In this document: piece after piece, positions 10,074 to 20,498 of the stretch
How positions within the stretch are numbered: position 1 is the stretch's first letter
Layout of the letters: the number at the start of each line of letters is the position of its first letter
Origin: Corynebacterium sp.
Lineage (GTDB): Bacteria; Actinomycetota; Actinomycetes; Mycobacteriales; Mycobacteriaceae
Assembly (NCBI RefSeq): GCF_030532965.1
Contig: NZ_JAUNKC010000004.1
Location: 62,001 to 126,000 of the forward strand
DNA: 64,000 bases
Reading direction: 5' to 3'
Translations under genes and position numbers: made by a program
Notes under the pieces: generated by a model
What the model was told of the DNA's origin: nothing
The model's database searches: none
The model's input: only the letters and a program-made list of their open reading frames with translations

Positions 10074-11084
10074 GTGAACGATCTAGCAACGTTCAACTTT
10101 GAAGGTTTCTGGCGAGAGAGCGATTGGTCCAAGAATTTTCAATGCGAGCCACTGACTGACAGCATGATCGCCGAGGTAGAAGCCGAATTAGGCTACAAGC
10201 TACCGCAGTCCTATATTCAACTTGCGCACAACCGTAATGGCGGCGTCCCAGTCAATGACTGCTACCCCACCGACTCACCAACCGCCTGGGCAAAAGACCA
10301 CGTTGCCGTAGACGGCATTTTTGGCATCGGCGCTTCCGCTCTTTACTCATTGCTTGGGCCAGCCGGATCTAAGTACTGGCAGGACGAGTGCGGCTACCCG
10401 GATTGGGGCGTGTACTTCGCCGCCACTCCCACGGCAGGCCCGGAAATGTTCCTGCTGGACTATCGGGAATGCGGCCCGGACGGGGAACCTCGAGTGGTCT
10501 ATATAGATCAAGAAAAAGACTACGCCTGGCAGGTCATCGCACCCGATTTCGCCACGTTTATCTCGGGTTTTGCCAATCAAGACCTTTTCGACGACGCCCG
10601 GGAAACCATCAAAGACGCCTTCAATTCCGTATCTAATGGTTCTTTTTCACCGATAATTGATCGGGCTTTCACAAAGGTTCCAGAAGCGCGGGCGCATATC
10701 GAAACGCTCCTGCGCACCGTGGGAAATCGAATCGTGGAGGATAAAGGCTACTTCGGTTTGCACGACGATACAAACTCGCACCAGATATACGATGCGATGT
10801 TTTGGCTGCTCAGCCAGCTAAAAACCCCGCAATCAATCGAGGATTTTCTACTCCGCGCACCCGACCAATCGGATTATTCAAACCCGTGTTACGAGCTCAT
10901 GCTTCCGCTATGTTTTAGTCACGAACCATTTGGTTTTACCACCGACGGCTGGAACAGCAATTACTTGCACTGCTGGTGGGACTCCCGGCTTTCAAGCGGG
11001 TATATCGTCAAAACTGACGAGGGGTTCCAGTGCAGCGAGTCTTTCTATACCGACTTGCTTCGCCTGGAACCCATTGACGGCTAG
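10074..11084 (+). CDS. SMI1/KNR4 (SUKH) family protein
   Basis: Protein of 336 residues from the GTG at 10074, which has AAAGGTGG nine bases upstream; a GTG at 10062 is possible. Residues about 25-165 form a SUKH domain: VEAELGYKLPQSYIQLAHNRNGG, then GIFGIG, a YPDWGVYFA strand, and the closing VIAPDFATFISGF. The C-terminal 150 residues match nothing I recognise. SUKH proteins often act as immunity proteins against polymorphic or contact-dependent toxins, but no toxin gene is adjacent. The 3' end overlaps the convergent rsmB by 4 bp. It interrupts the rpe-rsmB order seen in relatives, so it is probably an acquired gene. Confidence 0.82.
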   Translation: MNDLATFNFEGFWRESDWSKNFQCEPLTDSMIAEVEAELGYKLPQSYIQLAHNRNGGVPVNDCYPTDSPTAWAKDHVAVDGIFGIGASALYSLLGPAGSKYWQDECGYPDWGVYFAATPTAGPEMFLLDYRECGPDGEPRVVYIDQEKDYAWQVIAPDFATFISGFANQDLFDDARETIKDAFNSVSNGSFSPIIDRAFTKVPEARAHIETLLRTVGNRIVEDKGYFGLHDDTNSHQIYDAMFWLLSQLKTPQSIEDFLLRAPDQSDYSNPCYELMLPLCFSHEPFGFTTDGWNSNYLHCWWDSRLSSGYIVKTDEGFQCSESFYTDLLRLEPIDG

Positions 11085-12619
11085 TGTGAAGAATCCTCGT
11101 TCTTCCTCAGCACCGCGAAAAACATGGCGTCAGTGCCGTGGCGGTGCGGCCACATTTGCACAGATTTATAGTCACCGGTGTTGGTCATGCCACCGGTGAA
11201 TTCCGCGGCGTCTAATTCCACCACCGGTAACTGCTTGGTGGCTTTCTCCACGATGGCGCGGGTTTCGCGAAGATCCGGTGAGCAGGTTGAGTAGATTATA
11301 ACGCCGCCTGGCCGCGTCATAGCGATCGCCGATTCCAGTAGTTCGTACTGAAGAACCGTCAAATCCGCAATATCCGATTCTTGTTTACGCCACCGGGCTT
11401 CTGGCCGTCGCCGTAACGCCCCTAACCCGGAGCATGGGGCGTCGACAAGCACCCGGTCGTAACCCGGTTGAAGCGACAGCTTTCTGCCGTCCTCATTGTG
11501 AACCGTCACGGGAAGATCCGAAACGGTTTTTCTTATAAGCTCTGCCCGGTGCGGCTGGATTTCAACAGCATCAACGGTGGCGCCATCGATCCGGGCCAAG
11601 CATCCAATGAGCGCCGCCTTGCCGCCAGGGCCAGCACACAGGTCAAGCCATCGGCCGTTATCGGTTCCGGTTACCGGCGCTTCGACCAATGCCCGGCCGA
11701 TAATTTGGGATCCTTCGTCTTGTACTGCGGCAAGTCCATCACGAACTGGTTCGAGCCTGCCTGGGTCACCACCGGGGAGGTAGACTGCGTAAGGCGAATA
11801 CTGTCCTTCTTCGCCTTCAGTCATGAGCGCAAGCTCCTCGGCTGTGATCTCCCCTGGTCTAGCAACAAGGTGAACGGTGGGCCGTTGAGAATCCGCTTCT
11901 AATGCCGCAGCAAGCTCGCCGATACCTAGGACTTGTGCGAATGATTCCGCAATCCATTCCGGGTGGGAGTATTTAAATGCAATCGCCGGTATTTCGCCGG
12001 ACGGTTGCAATTTCTGGAACCATTTTTCCGGACTGGTGCGCGAGATTTTTCGCATCACGCCGTTGGTGAACCCTTTGGCTTTTCCCTGGCCGATGGCGTC
12101 CACGAGATTGACGGTTGAGTCGACCGCGGCGTAGTTATCGACTCGGGTATAGATAAGTTGATAAGTCCCGATACGAAGCGCATTGAGCACTCCAGGATCG
12201 ATGTCGCTAAGCGGTCTGGTCGCGGTAGCCGCGATAATCCTGTCAATAACACCTTGGTTTCTCAAGGTGCCATAGGCAATCTCGGTAGCAAAAGCGGCGT
12301 CACGGCGTTTAACTTTGTAGTCCCGCAGCATCTTCGGCAGCACGAGGTTCGCGTAAGCATCCTGGGTATCAACTCGGTAGACTACGTCAAAGGCAACGGC
12401 CCGGCCAAGATCGATTGTCCCAAGCTGACGGGGGTCACCGCCTGGTTGATATTCGGCGAGATGCTGCTGTTTCTGCGGCGTCCGACGTTGCGGTTTGCCG
12501 TGGTCATTGGGTGCTTTACGACGCCTATCTGCTGGCCGGTCTGGCTTACCGTCTTTTTTATTTGACCGCGATCGGAAACCACCACTTGCAGCTAATCCGT
12601 TGTTCTTATCAGATGTCAT
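11081..12619 (-). CDS. rsmB: 16S rRNA (cytosine-C5)-methyltransferase RsmB/Fmu
   Basis: Methylates C967 of 16S rRNA using S-adenosylmethionine. The N-terminal NusB-like RNA-binding domain covers about 80-230, after a basic, low-complexity extension. The SAM domain follows ([16 protein letters not shown]), with the active-site cysteines in [15 protein letters not shown] and IIYSTCSP. The start ATG at 12619 overlaps the fmt stop as ATGA, giving 512 residues and translational coupling to fmt. A frame open to 12661 adds 14 residues inside fmt and is rejected. Confidence 0.94.
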   Translation of the reverse strand: MTSDKNNGLAASGGFRSRSNKKDGKPDRPADRRRKAPNDHGKPQRRTPQKQQHLAEYQPGGDPRQLGTIDLGRAVAFDVVYRVDTQDAYANLVLPKMLRDYKVKRRDAAFATEIAYGTLRNQGVIDRIIAATATRPLSDIDPGVLNALRIGTYQLIYTRVDNYAAVDSTVNLVDAIGQGKAKGFTNGVMRKISRTSPEKWFQKLQPSGEIPAIAFKYSHPEWIAESFAQVLGIGELAAALEADSQRPTVHLVARPGEITAEELALMTEGEEGQYSPYAVYLPGGDPGRLEPVRDGLAAVQDEGSQIIGRALVEAPVTGTDNGRWLDLCAGPGGKAALIGCLARIDGATVDAVEIQPHRAELIRKTVSDLPVTVHNEDGRKLSLQPGYDRVLVDAPCSGLGALRRRPEARWRKQESDIADLTVLQYELLESAIAMTRPGGVIIYSTCSPDLRETRAIVEKATKQLPVVELDAAEFTGGMTNTGDYKSVQMWPHRHGTDAMFFAVLRKNEDSSH

Positions 12620-13554
12620 TGAAACCGGAGTCCTTCCGTTGTAGCCAACCCGCGTCCCCAATCGGCAGCATTCATCATTTTCTTTCCGGGTACTTGAATC
12701 TTGCTTAGCTGAACAGCGGCGGTGCCGGTTCCGACCAAAACTGCCTTCTTCTCGACTGCAATTTCGCCAGGCTGTAATGCGTTATCGGTTGAAACAGGGC
12801 TAACAGGCTCCAGTTTTACCCGATTGTCGCCCAGTGTCGTCCAAGCGCCCGGTGCCGGGGTGACAGCTCTGATATGACGGTCAATGGTTTCTGCTGCGTC
12901 GGACCAATTGATGCGAGCATCAGCTGGGGTGAGTTTTGTGGCATAACTGGTCTCACCGGTTTGGGGTTGGGGTGTGATCGTATTGCTTTCCAGCCCCGTG
13001 ATCGTACGCTCCAATAGCCGCGCACCGGAGTGCGCCAATCGCCCAAGAAGGTCTTCTGCGGTATCAGTTGGGTTGATGTCCTCGGTTATGGTTCCTAGCA
13101 CCTCGCCGGTGTCAAGGCCGGAATCGATACGGAAGGTAGTGGCACCTGTCGTTGAATCCCCCGCCGCGATTGCTGCTTGCACGGGAGCCGCTCCCCGCCA
13201 GCGTGGTAGCAGCGAAAAATGCAGGTTGATAAAACCATGCGGAACCAGGTTAAGGACGCTTTCTGGCAGTAAATTACCGTAAGCCACAACGGGCACGCAG
13301 TCCGGCGCTAATTCGATCAACCGTTGACGAAACGCCTGACCTTCCTCCGTATCTGGGTTCAACGTTGTTGGTTTTAGCACCTCTATCCCTTCAGCCTCTG
13401 CGAGTTCTGCAACTGGCGAAGGATGCAGGCTTCGCCCCCGCCCTTTGGGGGCATCGGGACGAGTGACTACCGCAACTATCTCGTGATTGCTTGATAGTAG
13501 GGTACGAAGCGCGATTACAGCGGGTTCTGGGGTTCCAGCAAATACTAGTCGCAT
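12616..13554 (-). CDS. fmt: Methionyl-tRNA formyltransferase
   Basis: Formylates initiator Met-tRNA using 10-formyl-tetrahydrofolate. The 312 residues show the formyltransferase fold ([20 protein letters not shown]), the catalytic [18 protein letters not shown] with Asn/His/Asp, and the C-terminal OB-like domain. Neighbours def (upstream) and rsmB (overlapping downstream) form the standard def-fmt-rsmB translation group. Confidence 0.97.
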   Translation of the reverse strand: MRLVFAGTPEPAVIALRTLLSSNHEIVAVVTRPDAPKGRGRSLHPSPVAELAEAEGIEVLKPTTLNPDTEEGQAFRQRLIELAPDCVPVVAYGNLLPESVLNLVPHGFINLHFSLLPRWRGAAPVQAAIAAGDSTTGATTFRIDSGLDTGEVLGTITEDINPTDTAEDLLGRLAHSGARLLERTITGLESNTITPQPQTGETSYATKLTPADARINWSDAAETIDRHIRAVTPAPGAWTTLGDNRVKLEPVSPVSTDNALQPGEIAVEKKAVLVGTGTAAVQLSKIQVPGKKMMNAADWGRGLATTEGLRFQ

Positions 13555-13586
13555 GACCGTTTTCTCTTTCGTTGGCGTCGATTACG

Positions 13587-14099
13587 TTACGAGCGGTTAA
13601 ACCATTCAGAATTCCTGATATGAGCCATCGCGGTTTTACGGTCGGCCGGTTCTAGTTTCCGGATAAATAGCTGGCCATCAAGGTGGTCAGTTTCGTGCTG
13701 GATGCAGCGAGCCATAAGGCCAGAAGCAAGAATAGTGAGTGGTTTACCATGAAGGTCGAATCCGGTCAGCTTCACTGTGTTATATCGGGTGACATCGGCA
13801 CGGATATCGGGGATAGATAAGCAGCCTTCCGGGCCGGTTTGGGTTTCCTCGGAAACAGGTTCCCAGGTCGGATTGACGATGTGTCCGCGTAAACCGTCTT
13901 CGGTGTGGGAACAATCGAAAACGAATACCCGCCGTAGAACTCCGATTTGGTTTGCGGCTAGACCCACGCCACCGGCATCATCCATGGTTTCAAGCATGTC
14001 GTCGACAAGCGTCTTTAGGTGCTCGTCGAATTCGGTCACTTCGGTTGCTCGGCTGGTTAGAACTGGATCGCCGAATAGTCGGATTTCTCGGATGGTCAT
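13587..14099 (-). CDS. def: Peptide deformylase
   Basis: Removes the formyl group from nascent proteins. All three family motifs are intact in 170 residues: GVGLAANQIG, EGCLSIP with the metal-binding Cys, and QHETDHLDG with the two His and catalytic Glu. It lies 32 bp before fmt, so formylation and deformylation are co-expressed. Confidence 0.97.
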   Translation of the reverse strand: MTIREIRLFGDPVLTSRATEVTEFDEHLKTLVDDMLETMDDAGGVGLAANQIGVLRRVFVFDCSHTEDGLRGHIVNPTWEPVSEETQTGPEGCLSIPDIRADVTRYNTVKLTGFDLHGKPLTILASGLMARCIQHETDHLDGQLFIRKLEPADRKTAMAHIRNSEWFNRS

Positions 14100-14206
14100 C
14101 GGTTTTCTAAGTTGTTCCTTGCGTAGTCGTCTGAAAATCGTTGGTTGCCATGCGGCTATTAAAACGTTAATCAGACAGTCTAGTTAGTAAAGCGGATAAC
14201 GTTAAG

Positions 14207-16300
14207 TTACCCGATCCGGATCGGGTCGATCTGAACCCGTAGCGGAACGGTGTCTTTTCTAAGCGCCCGCGCCCGTTGGGCTGCCCGTAGCGCATGACCC
14301 AATTGGCTTCGAGGTCCCAGCGGTGTGCGAATCAAGATGCGTTGCGGAGGGCCATATTTCGTTTCGTCGTATTCGCCGGGCAGCGTAACCCCTGGTGGTA
14401 GGTCTACTGGGCCGAGAATCTCGGCGTGTTCGGGCAGCGCTGCAAGCTCCAAGAAATTACTAATGGCTGCGGCCGCCCCATCTATGGCTGCCATGTGAAC
14501 GGTGGGCGGGAACCGGACTTCTCGACGTTCCAGCAACTCGCGTTCGGCAGCTCCAACGACGTCCCAGCGTACAAGGTGTTGCACCACCGGCAGCGATGGT
14601 TCTGCGACAATCACCACTTCGCCGCCTTTGGAGTTGCTTGCCACTAGATGCGCTGCGTGCAACCACGCGGCTAACGCGTCTTCAGTGGCGCGCAGATCTT
14701 GGCGCCCCAGCATCGCCCAGGTATCCAAGAAAACTGCAGCACCATATTTCCCACCGGAGACCAGCGGTTCGGCACCTGGCGTGGCGATAACAATCGCGGG
14801 TTCTGCGGGTATGGTCTCAAGGATTCGATTACCGCCAGACGCGATTATCCGTACTTTGGGAAACGCCCGCCCGAACTCTTCCGCCGTCCGATTATGCCCA
14901 AGTACCACGGCACGCACGGTCGATTTACCGCAGCTACCGCACCGGTAGTGATTGTCTTTTTGGCCGCACCACCGACAAGTCGGAACGCTTGCTGCATACG
15001 GATCCCCGGCAAGCCCCGCCGATTGGGGCCGGTTCCGCTGATTCTGCGGCCCAGGAAACAGTGACTGCGCGGTTCCGGAATCCAACCCCAGGGGCCCGTT
15101 GCAATGCCGACACCTGGCAGGTGAACCGCAGCTTTTGCATGCCAATGTCGGAACGTACCCGGTTCTGGGCACTTGAATCAGCGCGGGAGTAGATCTGTCC
15201 AATGCGCTTTTAATAGCTTGATAAGCGCTACTAGGTAACCGAGAATGCCGGGCAAATCTGTCGCGTTCGAGTGCGATTTCGCTATCGCCAGCTGCGGTTA
15301 TTCTAGGCATCCGGGTGCGAATCGTATCGCGGCTTGCGACAAGATCATGCGCCCAACCGGATTCCACCAGTAACTGTGTCTCCGCGGTACGCCCATGACC
15401 TGCAATTATCAATGAGCATTTTTCCTGGGTGGACCTCGTCGTAAGTACTTCCCGGGCATGAACATACGGAGCACGGGGATCGACAAGGCTATCATCACCA
15501 TCGTCTTTAATCACGGCCAGCCGAAGTCCGCTGACCGGCGCGAAAGCCGCGGAACGAGTGCCGATCACCAACCGCCCCTGGCCGTTAAGGACACTTAAGA
15601 ATCGGCGATATCGGGCTTGCGGCCCTAGCGAGCTATTAAGCACGGTAATTTGTTTGGTCGAAACCCATTCTTTAGCAGCGGATACGAGTTGATCGACATC
15701 CTTTTGATCCGGGACGATAATCAACGCCCCGTGTCCGTCTTTGACTACTTTTACGGCCAAGGCGCTGAGCGCAGCCGCCCAGTCGTCGCCAGGCGCTATC
15801 TGCCATGCGGCCCGAGCAATTTGTCCATTAATAACAGCATCGACAAATGATTCGCCATAGTGGTAGCTCGACCAATAGGACAAATCCGGCTCTTTGGCCT
15901 GACCTAGTTCCTCCCAGGGAATGGTTGCGTCCGACTCTTCGGCTTTTGCGTGTCGGGATGGTATCGCAGCACGTATGAGGTCACTGGTGACTCCGCCATA
16001 TCGCTCTGACAGCGCTTCAATGAGCAGCCGCGTTTTCTCGGGGTAGACAATATCGGAAGAAATCACCCGATCAAGCCATTGCAAAGCGCCGGTATGCTCT
16101 GCCGTGGAGCTGCGCTCAAGCAGGATTCCGTCGATAAGCCGACCTGCGAACCGAATTCTTACCCGCACCCCCGGTTGCGCAAGCGAGTCTTGTTCCTCGT
16201 CAATCCGGTACTCAAATATTCGGTCAAGATGGCTAATTCCCAACAACGGCAAAACCCGCGCAACAGGCGCAGAGGCGGCTGGTTGGCGGGTTTTAGGCAT
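14207..16300 (-). CDS. priA: Primosomal protein N' (PriA), helicase motifs degenerate
   Basis: Replication-restart protein, 697 residues. An N-terminal 3'-DNA-binding domain (about 15-110) and a central zinc-binding region with four CxxC pairs (CKSC, CRHC, CRWC, CGSC, about 390-455) are present. The helicase P-loop found in proteobacterial PriA is missing: the equivalent stretch reads WQIAPGDDWAAALSAL without GKT. Loss of helicase motifs is known for actinobacterial PriA, which is thought to act without unwinding activity. It lies 51 bp after metK. Confidence 0.93.
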   Translation of the reverse strand: MPKTRQPAASAPVARVLPLLGISHLDRIFEYRIDEEQDSLAQPGVRVRIRFAGRLIDGILLERSSTAEHTGALQWLDRVISSDIVYPEKTRLLIEALSERYGGVTSDLIRAAIPSRHAKAEESDATIPWEELGQAKEPDLSYWSSYHYGESFVDAVINGQIARAAWQIAPGDDWAAALSALAVKVVKDGHGALIIVPDQKDVDQLVSAAKEWVSTKQITVLNSSLGPQARYRRFLSVLNGQGRLVIGTRSAAFAPVSGLRLAVIKDDGDDSLVDPRAPYVHAREVLTTRSTQEKCSLIIAGHGRTAETQLLVESGWAHDLVASRDTIRTRMPRITAAGDSEIALERDRFARHSRLPSSAYQAIKSALDRSTPALIQVPRTGYVPTLACKSCGSPARCRHCNGPLGLDSGTAQSLFPGPQNQRNRPQSAGLAGDPYAASVPTCRWCGQKDNHYRCGSCGKSTVRAVVLGHNRTAEEFGRAFPKVRIIASGGNRILETIPAEPAIVIATPGAEPLVSGGKYGAAVFLDTWAMLGRQDLRATEDALAAWLHAAHLVASNSKGGEVVIVAEPSLPVVQHLVRWDVVGAAERELLERREVRFPPTVHMAAIDGAAAAISNFLELAALPEHAEILGPVDLPPGVTLPGEYDETKYGPPQRILIRTPLGPRSQLGHALRAAQRARALRKDTVPLRVQIDPIRIG

Positions 16301-16351
16301 GGTTACGATTCTAGCGACTTATCTTTCCTTCTTAACGATTGACCGGCTCAA

Positions 16352-17587
16352 TTACTGTAGACCGACGGCAAGGCGTAATTGCTCTGTGCGATCCAACCGT
16401 TCCCATGGCAAGTCGAGATCGTCGCGGCCGAAGTGTCCGTAAGCCGCAGTCTGCGAGTAAATCGGGCGCAACAGGTCCAGTTCCCGAATGATCGCGGCGG
16501 GCCGGAGGTCGAAGACTTCGCCCACCGCTGCCTGGATTTCGGCGTCGGTGAGTCCGTCACGGGCGGTTCCGAACGTCTCAACATACAATCCCACCGGTTT
16601 CGCCCGACCGATGGCGTAGGCGACTTGCACCTCGGCACGATCCGCAAGCCCCGCGGCCACGATGTTTTTAGCTACCCACCGCATAGCGTAGGCAGCCGAA
16701 CGATCCACCTTACTCGGATCCTTGCCGGAGAAAGCACCTCCGCCGTGACGAGCCATGCCGCCGTACGTATCGACGATAATCTTTCGTCCGGTTAAACCGG
16801 CATCCCCCATTGGCCCACCCAAAATAAAGGAACCGGAAGGATTAACAAGAAGGTTATAGTCGCCGACCTCTAAAATGTCGGCTAAGCCTGCATCGTTAAT
16901 CACCCAGTCAACCACATGCGTCTTGATCTGATCGCGTAACCAAGCTTGAGTTACGTCTGGATCGTGTTGGGTGGACATGACGATGGTATCGAGGCTGATT
17001 GGCTGCCCAGCGTCGTTATAACCCAAGGTGACCTGGGTTTTTCCGTCAGGGCGCAGATTACTTACAATGCCTTCTTTGCGCACCTGCGTCAACCGCCTAG
17101 AGAGTCGGTGCGCAAGGGAGATAGGCAATGGCATGTACTCAGGAGTCTCGTTTGAGGCATAACCAAACATGAGCCCTTGATCGCCCGCACCAGCCTGGTC
17201 GTCATCATCGGTTCGCTGACCGTCACGTACCTCCTGCGAAACGGAAACCGAGTCCCCGATTTCTGCTGATTGCTCGCCGATCGCAATATTGACGCCGCAG
17301 GTTCGTCCGTCGAAACCGACATCGGAAGAGGTGAAACCGATATTGACCAGTGTTTGCCGCACCAGCGTCGCAATATCAATATACGATTCGGTGCGAACTT
17401 CCCCCACCACGTGAACCTGGCCGGTAGTGACGAGAGTCTCCACCGCCACCCGCGAGTGTGGATCTTTTTCTAACATGGCGTCCAAGACGGCGTCGGAGAT
17501 AGCATCACAGATTTTATCTGGGTGCCCTTCGGTTACGGATTCGCTAGTAAATAGTCGCAACCTGGTGGTCGCAGCCTCGTTGGACAT
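16352..17587 (-). CDS. metK: S-adenosylmethionine synthetase
   Basis: Makes S-adenosylmethionine from methionine and ATP. The 411 residues have [16 protein letters not shown] at the N-terminus, the [12 protein letters not shown] hexapeptide and [19 protein letters not shown] near the C-terminus. The ATG at 17587 has GAGGAA eight bases upstream. The 145-bp upstream gap contains a perfect McbR operator, so the gene is almost certainly part of the sulfur/methionine regulon. There is no SAM riboswitch. Confidence 0.98.
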   Translation of the reverse strand: MSNEAATTRLRLFTSESVTEGHPDKICDAISDAVLDAMLEKDPHSRVAVETLVTTGQVHVVGEVRTESYIDIATLVRQTLVNIGFTSSDVGFDGRTCGVNIAIGEQSAEIGDSVSVSQEVRDGQRTDDDDQAGAGDQGLMFGYASNETPEYMPLPISLAHRLSRRLTQVRKEGIVSNLRPDGKTQVTLGYNDAGQPISLDTIVMSTQHDPDVTQAWLRDQIKTHVVDWVINDAGLADILEVGDYNLLVNPSGSFILGGPMGDAGLTGRKIIVDTYGGMARHGGGAFSGKDPSKVDRSAAYAMRWVAKNIVAAGLADRAEVQVAYAIGRAKPVGLYVETFGTARDGLTDAEIQAAVGEVFDLRPAAIIRELDLLRPIYSQTAAYGHFGRDDLDLPWERLDRTEQLRLAVGLQ

Positions 17588-17692
17588 GAATGGTTCCTCA
17601 TTGGTGAAAGTAGCGTTTTAACTATAGTGAGCGCATCGGTTGGCCAGGATTTATTTAGATGATAGACCTGGGCTGTTGCGTTGAACCAAATA

Positions 17693-17708
17693 TAGACCAA
17701 GCTGTCTA
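17693..17708. promoter_or_regulatory. McbR operator upstream of metK
   Basis: TAGAC-CAAGCT-GTCTA, an exact match to the TAGAC-N6-GTCTA consensus of the corynebacterial methionine/cysteine repressor McbR, centred about 113 bp before metK. An imperfect second copy (TAGACCTGGGCTGTTG) starts at about 17673. metK is an established McbR target in C. glutamicum. Confidence 0.85.
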
Positions 17709-17732
17709 ATTCGGCAAGTCCGCTTAGTTTAG

Positions 17733-18980
17733 TTAAGCGTCAAACAATCGCTTTTCGACGGCTCCCAGGATGCGCGCAGCCACTTGATGTTTAGAACCGA
17801 CAGGAATCTCCTGTACGTTTCCCGCAGCATCAATGAAGAAACCTTCGTTCTCGGCTTTTCCAAAGACCTTGTCAGCACCAACCTCATTACACATGAGGAA
17901 GTCGCAGCCCTTCTTGGCGATCTTCACCTTTGCATAATCAAGCGCCGAATGGTGATCGTCACCGGTTTCAGCCGCAAACCCAACGATGATAGTAGAAGCA
18001 GGAATCTCCCCCGCCATGCGACGTTCAACCAGCCCCTTGAGAATGTCTGGGTTTTCAACCAACTGAATGTTTTTCAACCCGAATTCGGCGTCACTTCCCT
18101 TTTTCATTTTCGCTTGAGCCGCCTCCATCGGGCGGAAATCAGCAACCGCGGCAGCCATGATAATTATGTCCATGCCAGCTGCTAGATCGTAAACCACACG
18201 TTGCATATCACGGGCTGACTGGACGGTAATCACCTCAGCTCCACTTGGGGTTAAAAGCTTCTCGGTTGCCGCAGCAACGATAGTGACCGTAGCGCCACGG
18301 TGCGCAGCTATTTCGGCAAGCGCATAGCCTTGACGCCCAGACGAGTGGTTGCCAATAAACCGTACCGGGTCAATAGCTTCCCGCGTTCCTCCGGTTGTCA
18401 CTAATACCCGTTTTCCCGCCAGGCTGTGTTCCAGCTTCTCCCCGCCCAGCACCACCCGTGCCAGATCGGCGATCTGTTCTGGTTCCGGGAGCCGACCAGC
18501 ACCCGTATCCTTTCCGGTGAGACGACCGTGCGCTGGTTCTAGGACGGTGATTCCGCGTGCCCGTAGTGTTGACACATTTGCTTGAGTTGCTGGGTTCTCC
18601 CACATTTCAGTGTGCATGGCAGGTGCCACAACTACAGGACAAGTCGCGACCAAGATCGTGGCGGCTAGCAAATCATCGGCGCGCCCGGCAGCAACCCGAG
18701 CCATAAGATCAGCCGTAGCAGGTGCAACAACGATCAGATCAGCGGTCTGACCGATGTGGACGTGTCGAACTTCATCGACCGCTTCAAAAACACTCGTCGA
18801 TACTGGATTTCCACTAAGCGCCTCAAACGTAGCTTTACCGACGAAGCTCAACGCTGCCTCCGTCGGAACGACGACAACATTGTCGCCTGATTCGGTGAAG
18901 CTTCTAATTAGGTGACACGCCTTATATGCGGCAATTCCACCGGCTACACCAACAACAACATTCAGGCTTTTTTGATTCAT
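17733..18980 (-). CDS. coaBC: Bifunctional phosphopantothenoylcysteine decarboxylase / synthase
   Basis: Two successive steps of coenzyme A synthesis. The N-terminal CoaC flavoprotein (about 1-185) has VGVAGGIAAYKA, the active-site His in VRHVHIG, and PAMHTEMWENP. The C-terminal CoaB (about 190-400) starts VLVTTGGTREAIDPVRFIGN and carries the NHSSGRQGYALAE nucleotide/phosphate region. 415 residues is normal. The last codons contain one copy of the dispersed 11-mer (17750-17760). The next gene upstream, rpoZ, ends in a terminator, so coaBC probably has its own promoter. Confidence 0.97.
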   Translation of the reverse strand: MNQKSLNVVVGVAGGIAAYKACHLIRSFTESGDNVVVVPTEAALSFVGKATFEALSGNPVSTSVFEAVDEVRHVHIGQTADLIVVAPATADLMARVAAGRADDLLAATILVATCPVVVAPAMHTEMWENPATQANVSTLRARGITVLEPAHGRLTGKDTGAGRLPEPEQIADLARVVLGGEKLEHSLAGKRVLVTTGGTREAIDPVRFIGNHSSGRQGYALAEIAAHRGATVTIVAAATEKLLTPSGAEVITVQSARDMQRVVYDLAAGMDIIIMAAAVADFRPMEAAQAKMKKGSDAEFGLKNIQLVENPDILKGLVERRMAGEIPASTIIVGFAAETGDDHHSALDYAKVKIAKKGCDFLMCNEVGADKVFGKAENEGFFIDAAGNVQEIPVGSKHQVAARILGAVEKRLFDA

Positions 18981-19134
18981 GTACGTAAAATCCCATCACA
19001 ACTAACAGCAAACAAGAGTCGCGTATAAAACCACCAATTGCTTAACATTGTGCCGTGCGCATAGTGATCGCACAATCGCAGGACAGCGGGTGGTGCAGAT
19101 TCGAATGTGAGGTAGCAGTATTCCCTGCATAACA

Positions 19135-19177
19135 AAACCTCTATCGCGGTTCCGGTTTCCGGTCACGATAGAGGTTT
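19135..19177 (-). terminator. Terminator after rpoZ
   Basis: Perfect 12-bp arms AAACCTCTATCG (19135-19146) and CGATAGAGGTTT (19166-19177), followed on the minus strand by TTTTGTTAT. Placed 22 bp after the rpoZ stop codon. Confidence 0.85.
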
Positions 19178-19198
19178 CACAACTGAATCAAGCGTAAC

Positions 19199-19486
19199 TT
19201 AGCCTTCTTCGTGGTCTAAAAGACCAGCTTCGATTTCACGCAGCGCGATTGATAACGGCTTTTCTTGGTTTTTCGGGGTAACCAACGGGCCAACGAATTC
19301 AAAGACCCCTTCATCTTCCTGCTGGAAATAAGAATTGATCTGCCGAGCGCGCTTCGCAGCAAAAATCACCAACGCGTACTTGGAGGACACACGTCCCAAA
19401 AGTTCGTCAATTGGCGGATCGGTAATACCGGTAGGGGTATCATATACGCCCTGATTACTTTCCATAACGTTGCTCACGTTGGTCAC
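19199..19486 (-). CDS. rpoZ: RNA polymerase omega subunit
   Basis: Small assembly subunit of RNA polymerase. The core [32 protein letters not shown] is the diagnostic omega fold, and the C-terminal [14 protein letters not shown] is also typical. The start is uncertain: the GTG at 19486 has AAGG five bases upstream (95 residues). GTGs at 19492 and 19477 are possible and do not alter the fold. It lies between gmk and coaBC as in other actinobacteria. Confidence 0.93.
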   Translation of the reverse strand: MTNVSNVMESNQGVYDTPTGITDPPIDELLGRVSSKYALVIFAAKRARQINSYFQQEDEGVFEFVGPLVTPKNQEKPLSIALREIEAGLLDHEEG

Positions 19487-19516
19487 TTTCACCTTACGTT
19501 TAAAGTCCTTACAAAT

Positions 19517-19551
19517 CGGCTACTTATACGCGTTGAGCACGCAAGTAGCCG
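19517..19551 (-). terminator. Hairpin between gmk and rpoZ
   Basis: Arms CGGCTACTT (19517-19525) and AAGTAGCCG (19543-19551) pair perfectly, and on the minus strand the second arm is followed by ATTTGTAAGG. It lies 40 bp after gmk and 30 bp before rpoZ, where it could end the gmk message or set the rpoZ level. Confidence 0.6.
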
Positions 19552-19591
19552 TATAAAACCTGTTGGTCCCATTCATCATAGTGTATGGACC

Positions 19592-20170
19592 CTAGAGGTT
19601 TCGACCTAAGAGGATATCACTGATCGCAGCGACTGCCTCTTCCACATCGTCATTAACGACGACATGTCGGAATTCGTTCATGGCATCAAGCTCAGTCCGC
19701 GCGGTTTCCAACCGACGAGCTATAACATGTTCCGCTTCGGTGCCTCGGCCCGTAAGCCGTTCTACCAGCACATCCCACGAAGGTGGCGCCAAAAACACTG
19801 TTTCCGCCTCGGGCTTCAAGGCGGCAACATTGCGAGCACCAACCAAATCCACCTCGACTAGCACCGGGCGCCCGGCGGCCAAAGCAGCTTCAATTGGTTC
19901 CGCTGGAGTTCCTGAGCAATGCAGTCCGCCGTGAATATCTGCCCATTCGAGCATGTCACCGGCGTCGATTCGTCGCTGGAACTCTTCTGGCGTAACGAAG
20001 AAATAGTCGACTCCATCCACCTCACCCGGGCGAGGCGCACGGGTTGTCATTGAGACGGAAAAATACAAATCGGCAATATCTTCGCGCAGGCGATTAACCA
20101 CCGTGGATTTCCCCACGGCAGAAGGTCCGAGCAAAACAACTAATTGGCCTTGACGGTTATCGCCGGTCAT
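19592..20170 (-). CDS. gmk: Guanylate kinase
   Basis: Phosphorylates GMP to GDP. The P-loop [16 protein letters not shown] is at residues 11-26, followed by [20 protein letters not shown], which binds GMP. The ATG at 20170 gives 192 residues and follows the mihF stop by 4 bp; the frame open to 20236 lies inside mihF and is rejected. It is coupled to mihF in one operon. Confidence 0.96.
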   Translation of the reverse strand: MTGDNRQGQLVVLLGPSAVGKSTVVNRLREDIADLYFSVSMTTRAPRPGEVDGVDYFFVTPEEFQRRIDAGDMLEWADIHGGLHCSGTPAEPIEAALAAGRPVLVEVDLVGARNVAALKPEAETVFLAPPSWDVLVERLTGRGTEAEHVIARRLETARTELDAMNEFRHVVVNDDVEEAVAAISDILLGRNL

Positions 20171-20174
20171 CCGC

Positions 20175-20498
20175 CTAGTCCTCGGAGAAGCCGAAACGCT
20201 CCAAGAGGGCACGGCGCTGGCGGTCACCGAGACCACGCAGGCGACGAGTCTGGGCGATCTCCAGCTCTTCCATGATTTCCTTTGCCTTCACCTTGCCCAC
20301 CTTAGGCAGGGATTCGAGGAGTGCGGAAACCTTGGTCTTGCCAATGATCTCATCGGTCGAAGCCTTAGCGAGAACCTCCTTCAGGGAAATATCGCCGCGC
20401 TTGAGCTGTTCCTTGAGCTCCGCACGTGCCTTACGAGCCTCAGCTGCTTTTGCGAGGGCTTCCTTGCGCTGCTCATCGGTTAACTGTGGAAGGGCCAC
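20175..20498 (-). CDS. mihF: Integration host factor, actinobacterial type (mIHF)
   Basis: Nucleoid-associated protein of actinobacteria, unrelated to enterobacterial IHF, that bends DNA and is essential in mycobacteria. The 107 residues start at the GTG at 20498, which has GGAGGAAT just upstream. The N-terminal long helix is [14 protein letters not shown]...; the helix-two-turn-helix with [14 protein letters not shown] and [19 protein letters not shown] contacts DNA. It is placed between pyrF and gmk, as in the rest of the genus. Confidence 0.95.
   Translation of the reverse strand: MALPQLTDEQRKEALAKAAEARKARAELKEQLKRGDISLKEVLAKASTDEIIGKTKVSALLESLPKVGKVKAKEIMEELEIAQTRRLRGLGDRQRRALLERFGFSED

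Noticed and set aside
14171..14182. CAGACAGTCTAG near-palindrome between priA and def as an McbR site
   Set aside because: Lacks the six-base spacer of the McbR operator and has only short arms.
14207..16300. PriA helicase-motif loss as a novel event
   Set aside because: Absence of helicase motifs is the known state of actinobacterial PriA proteins.
17588..17692. SAM riboswitch before metK
   Set aside because: No conserved SAM-I core or terminator/antiterminator pair; an McbR operator explains control.
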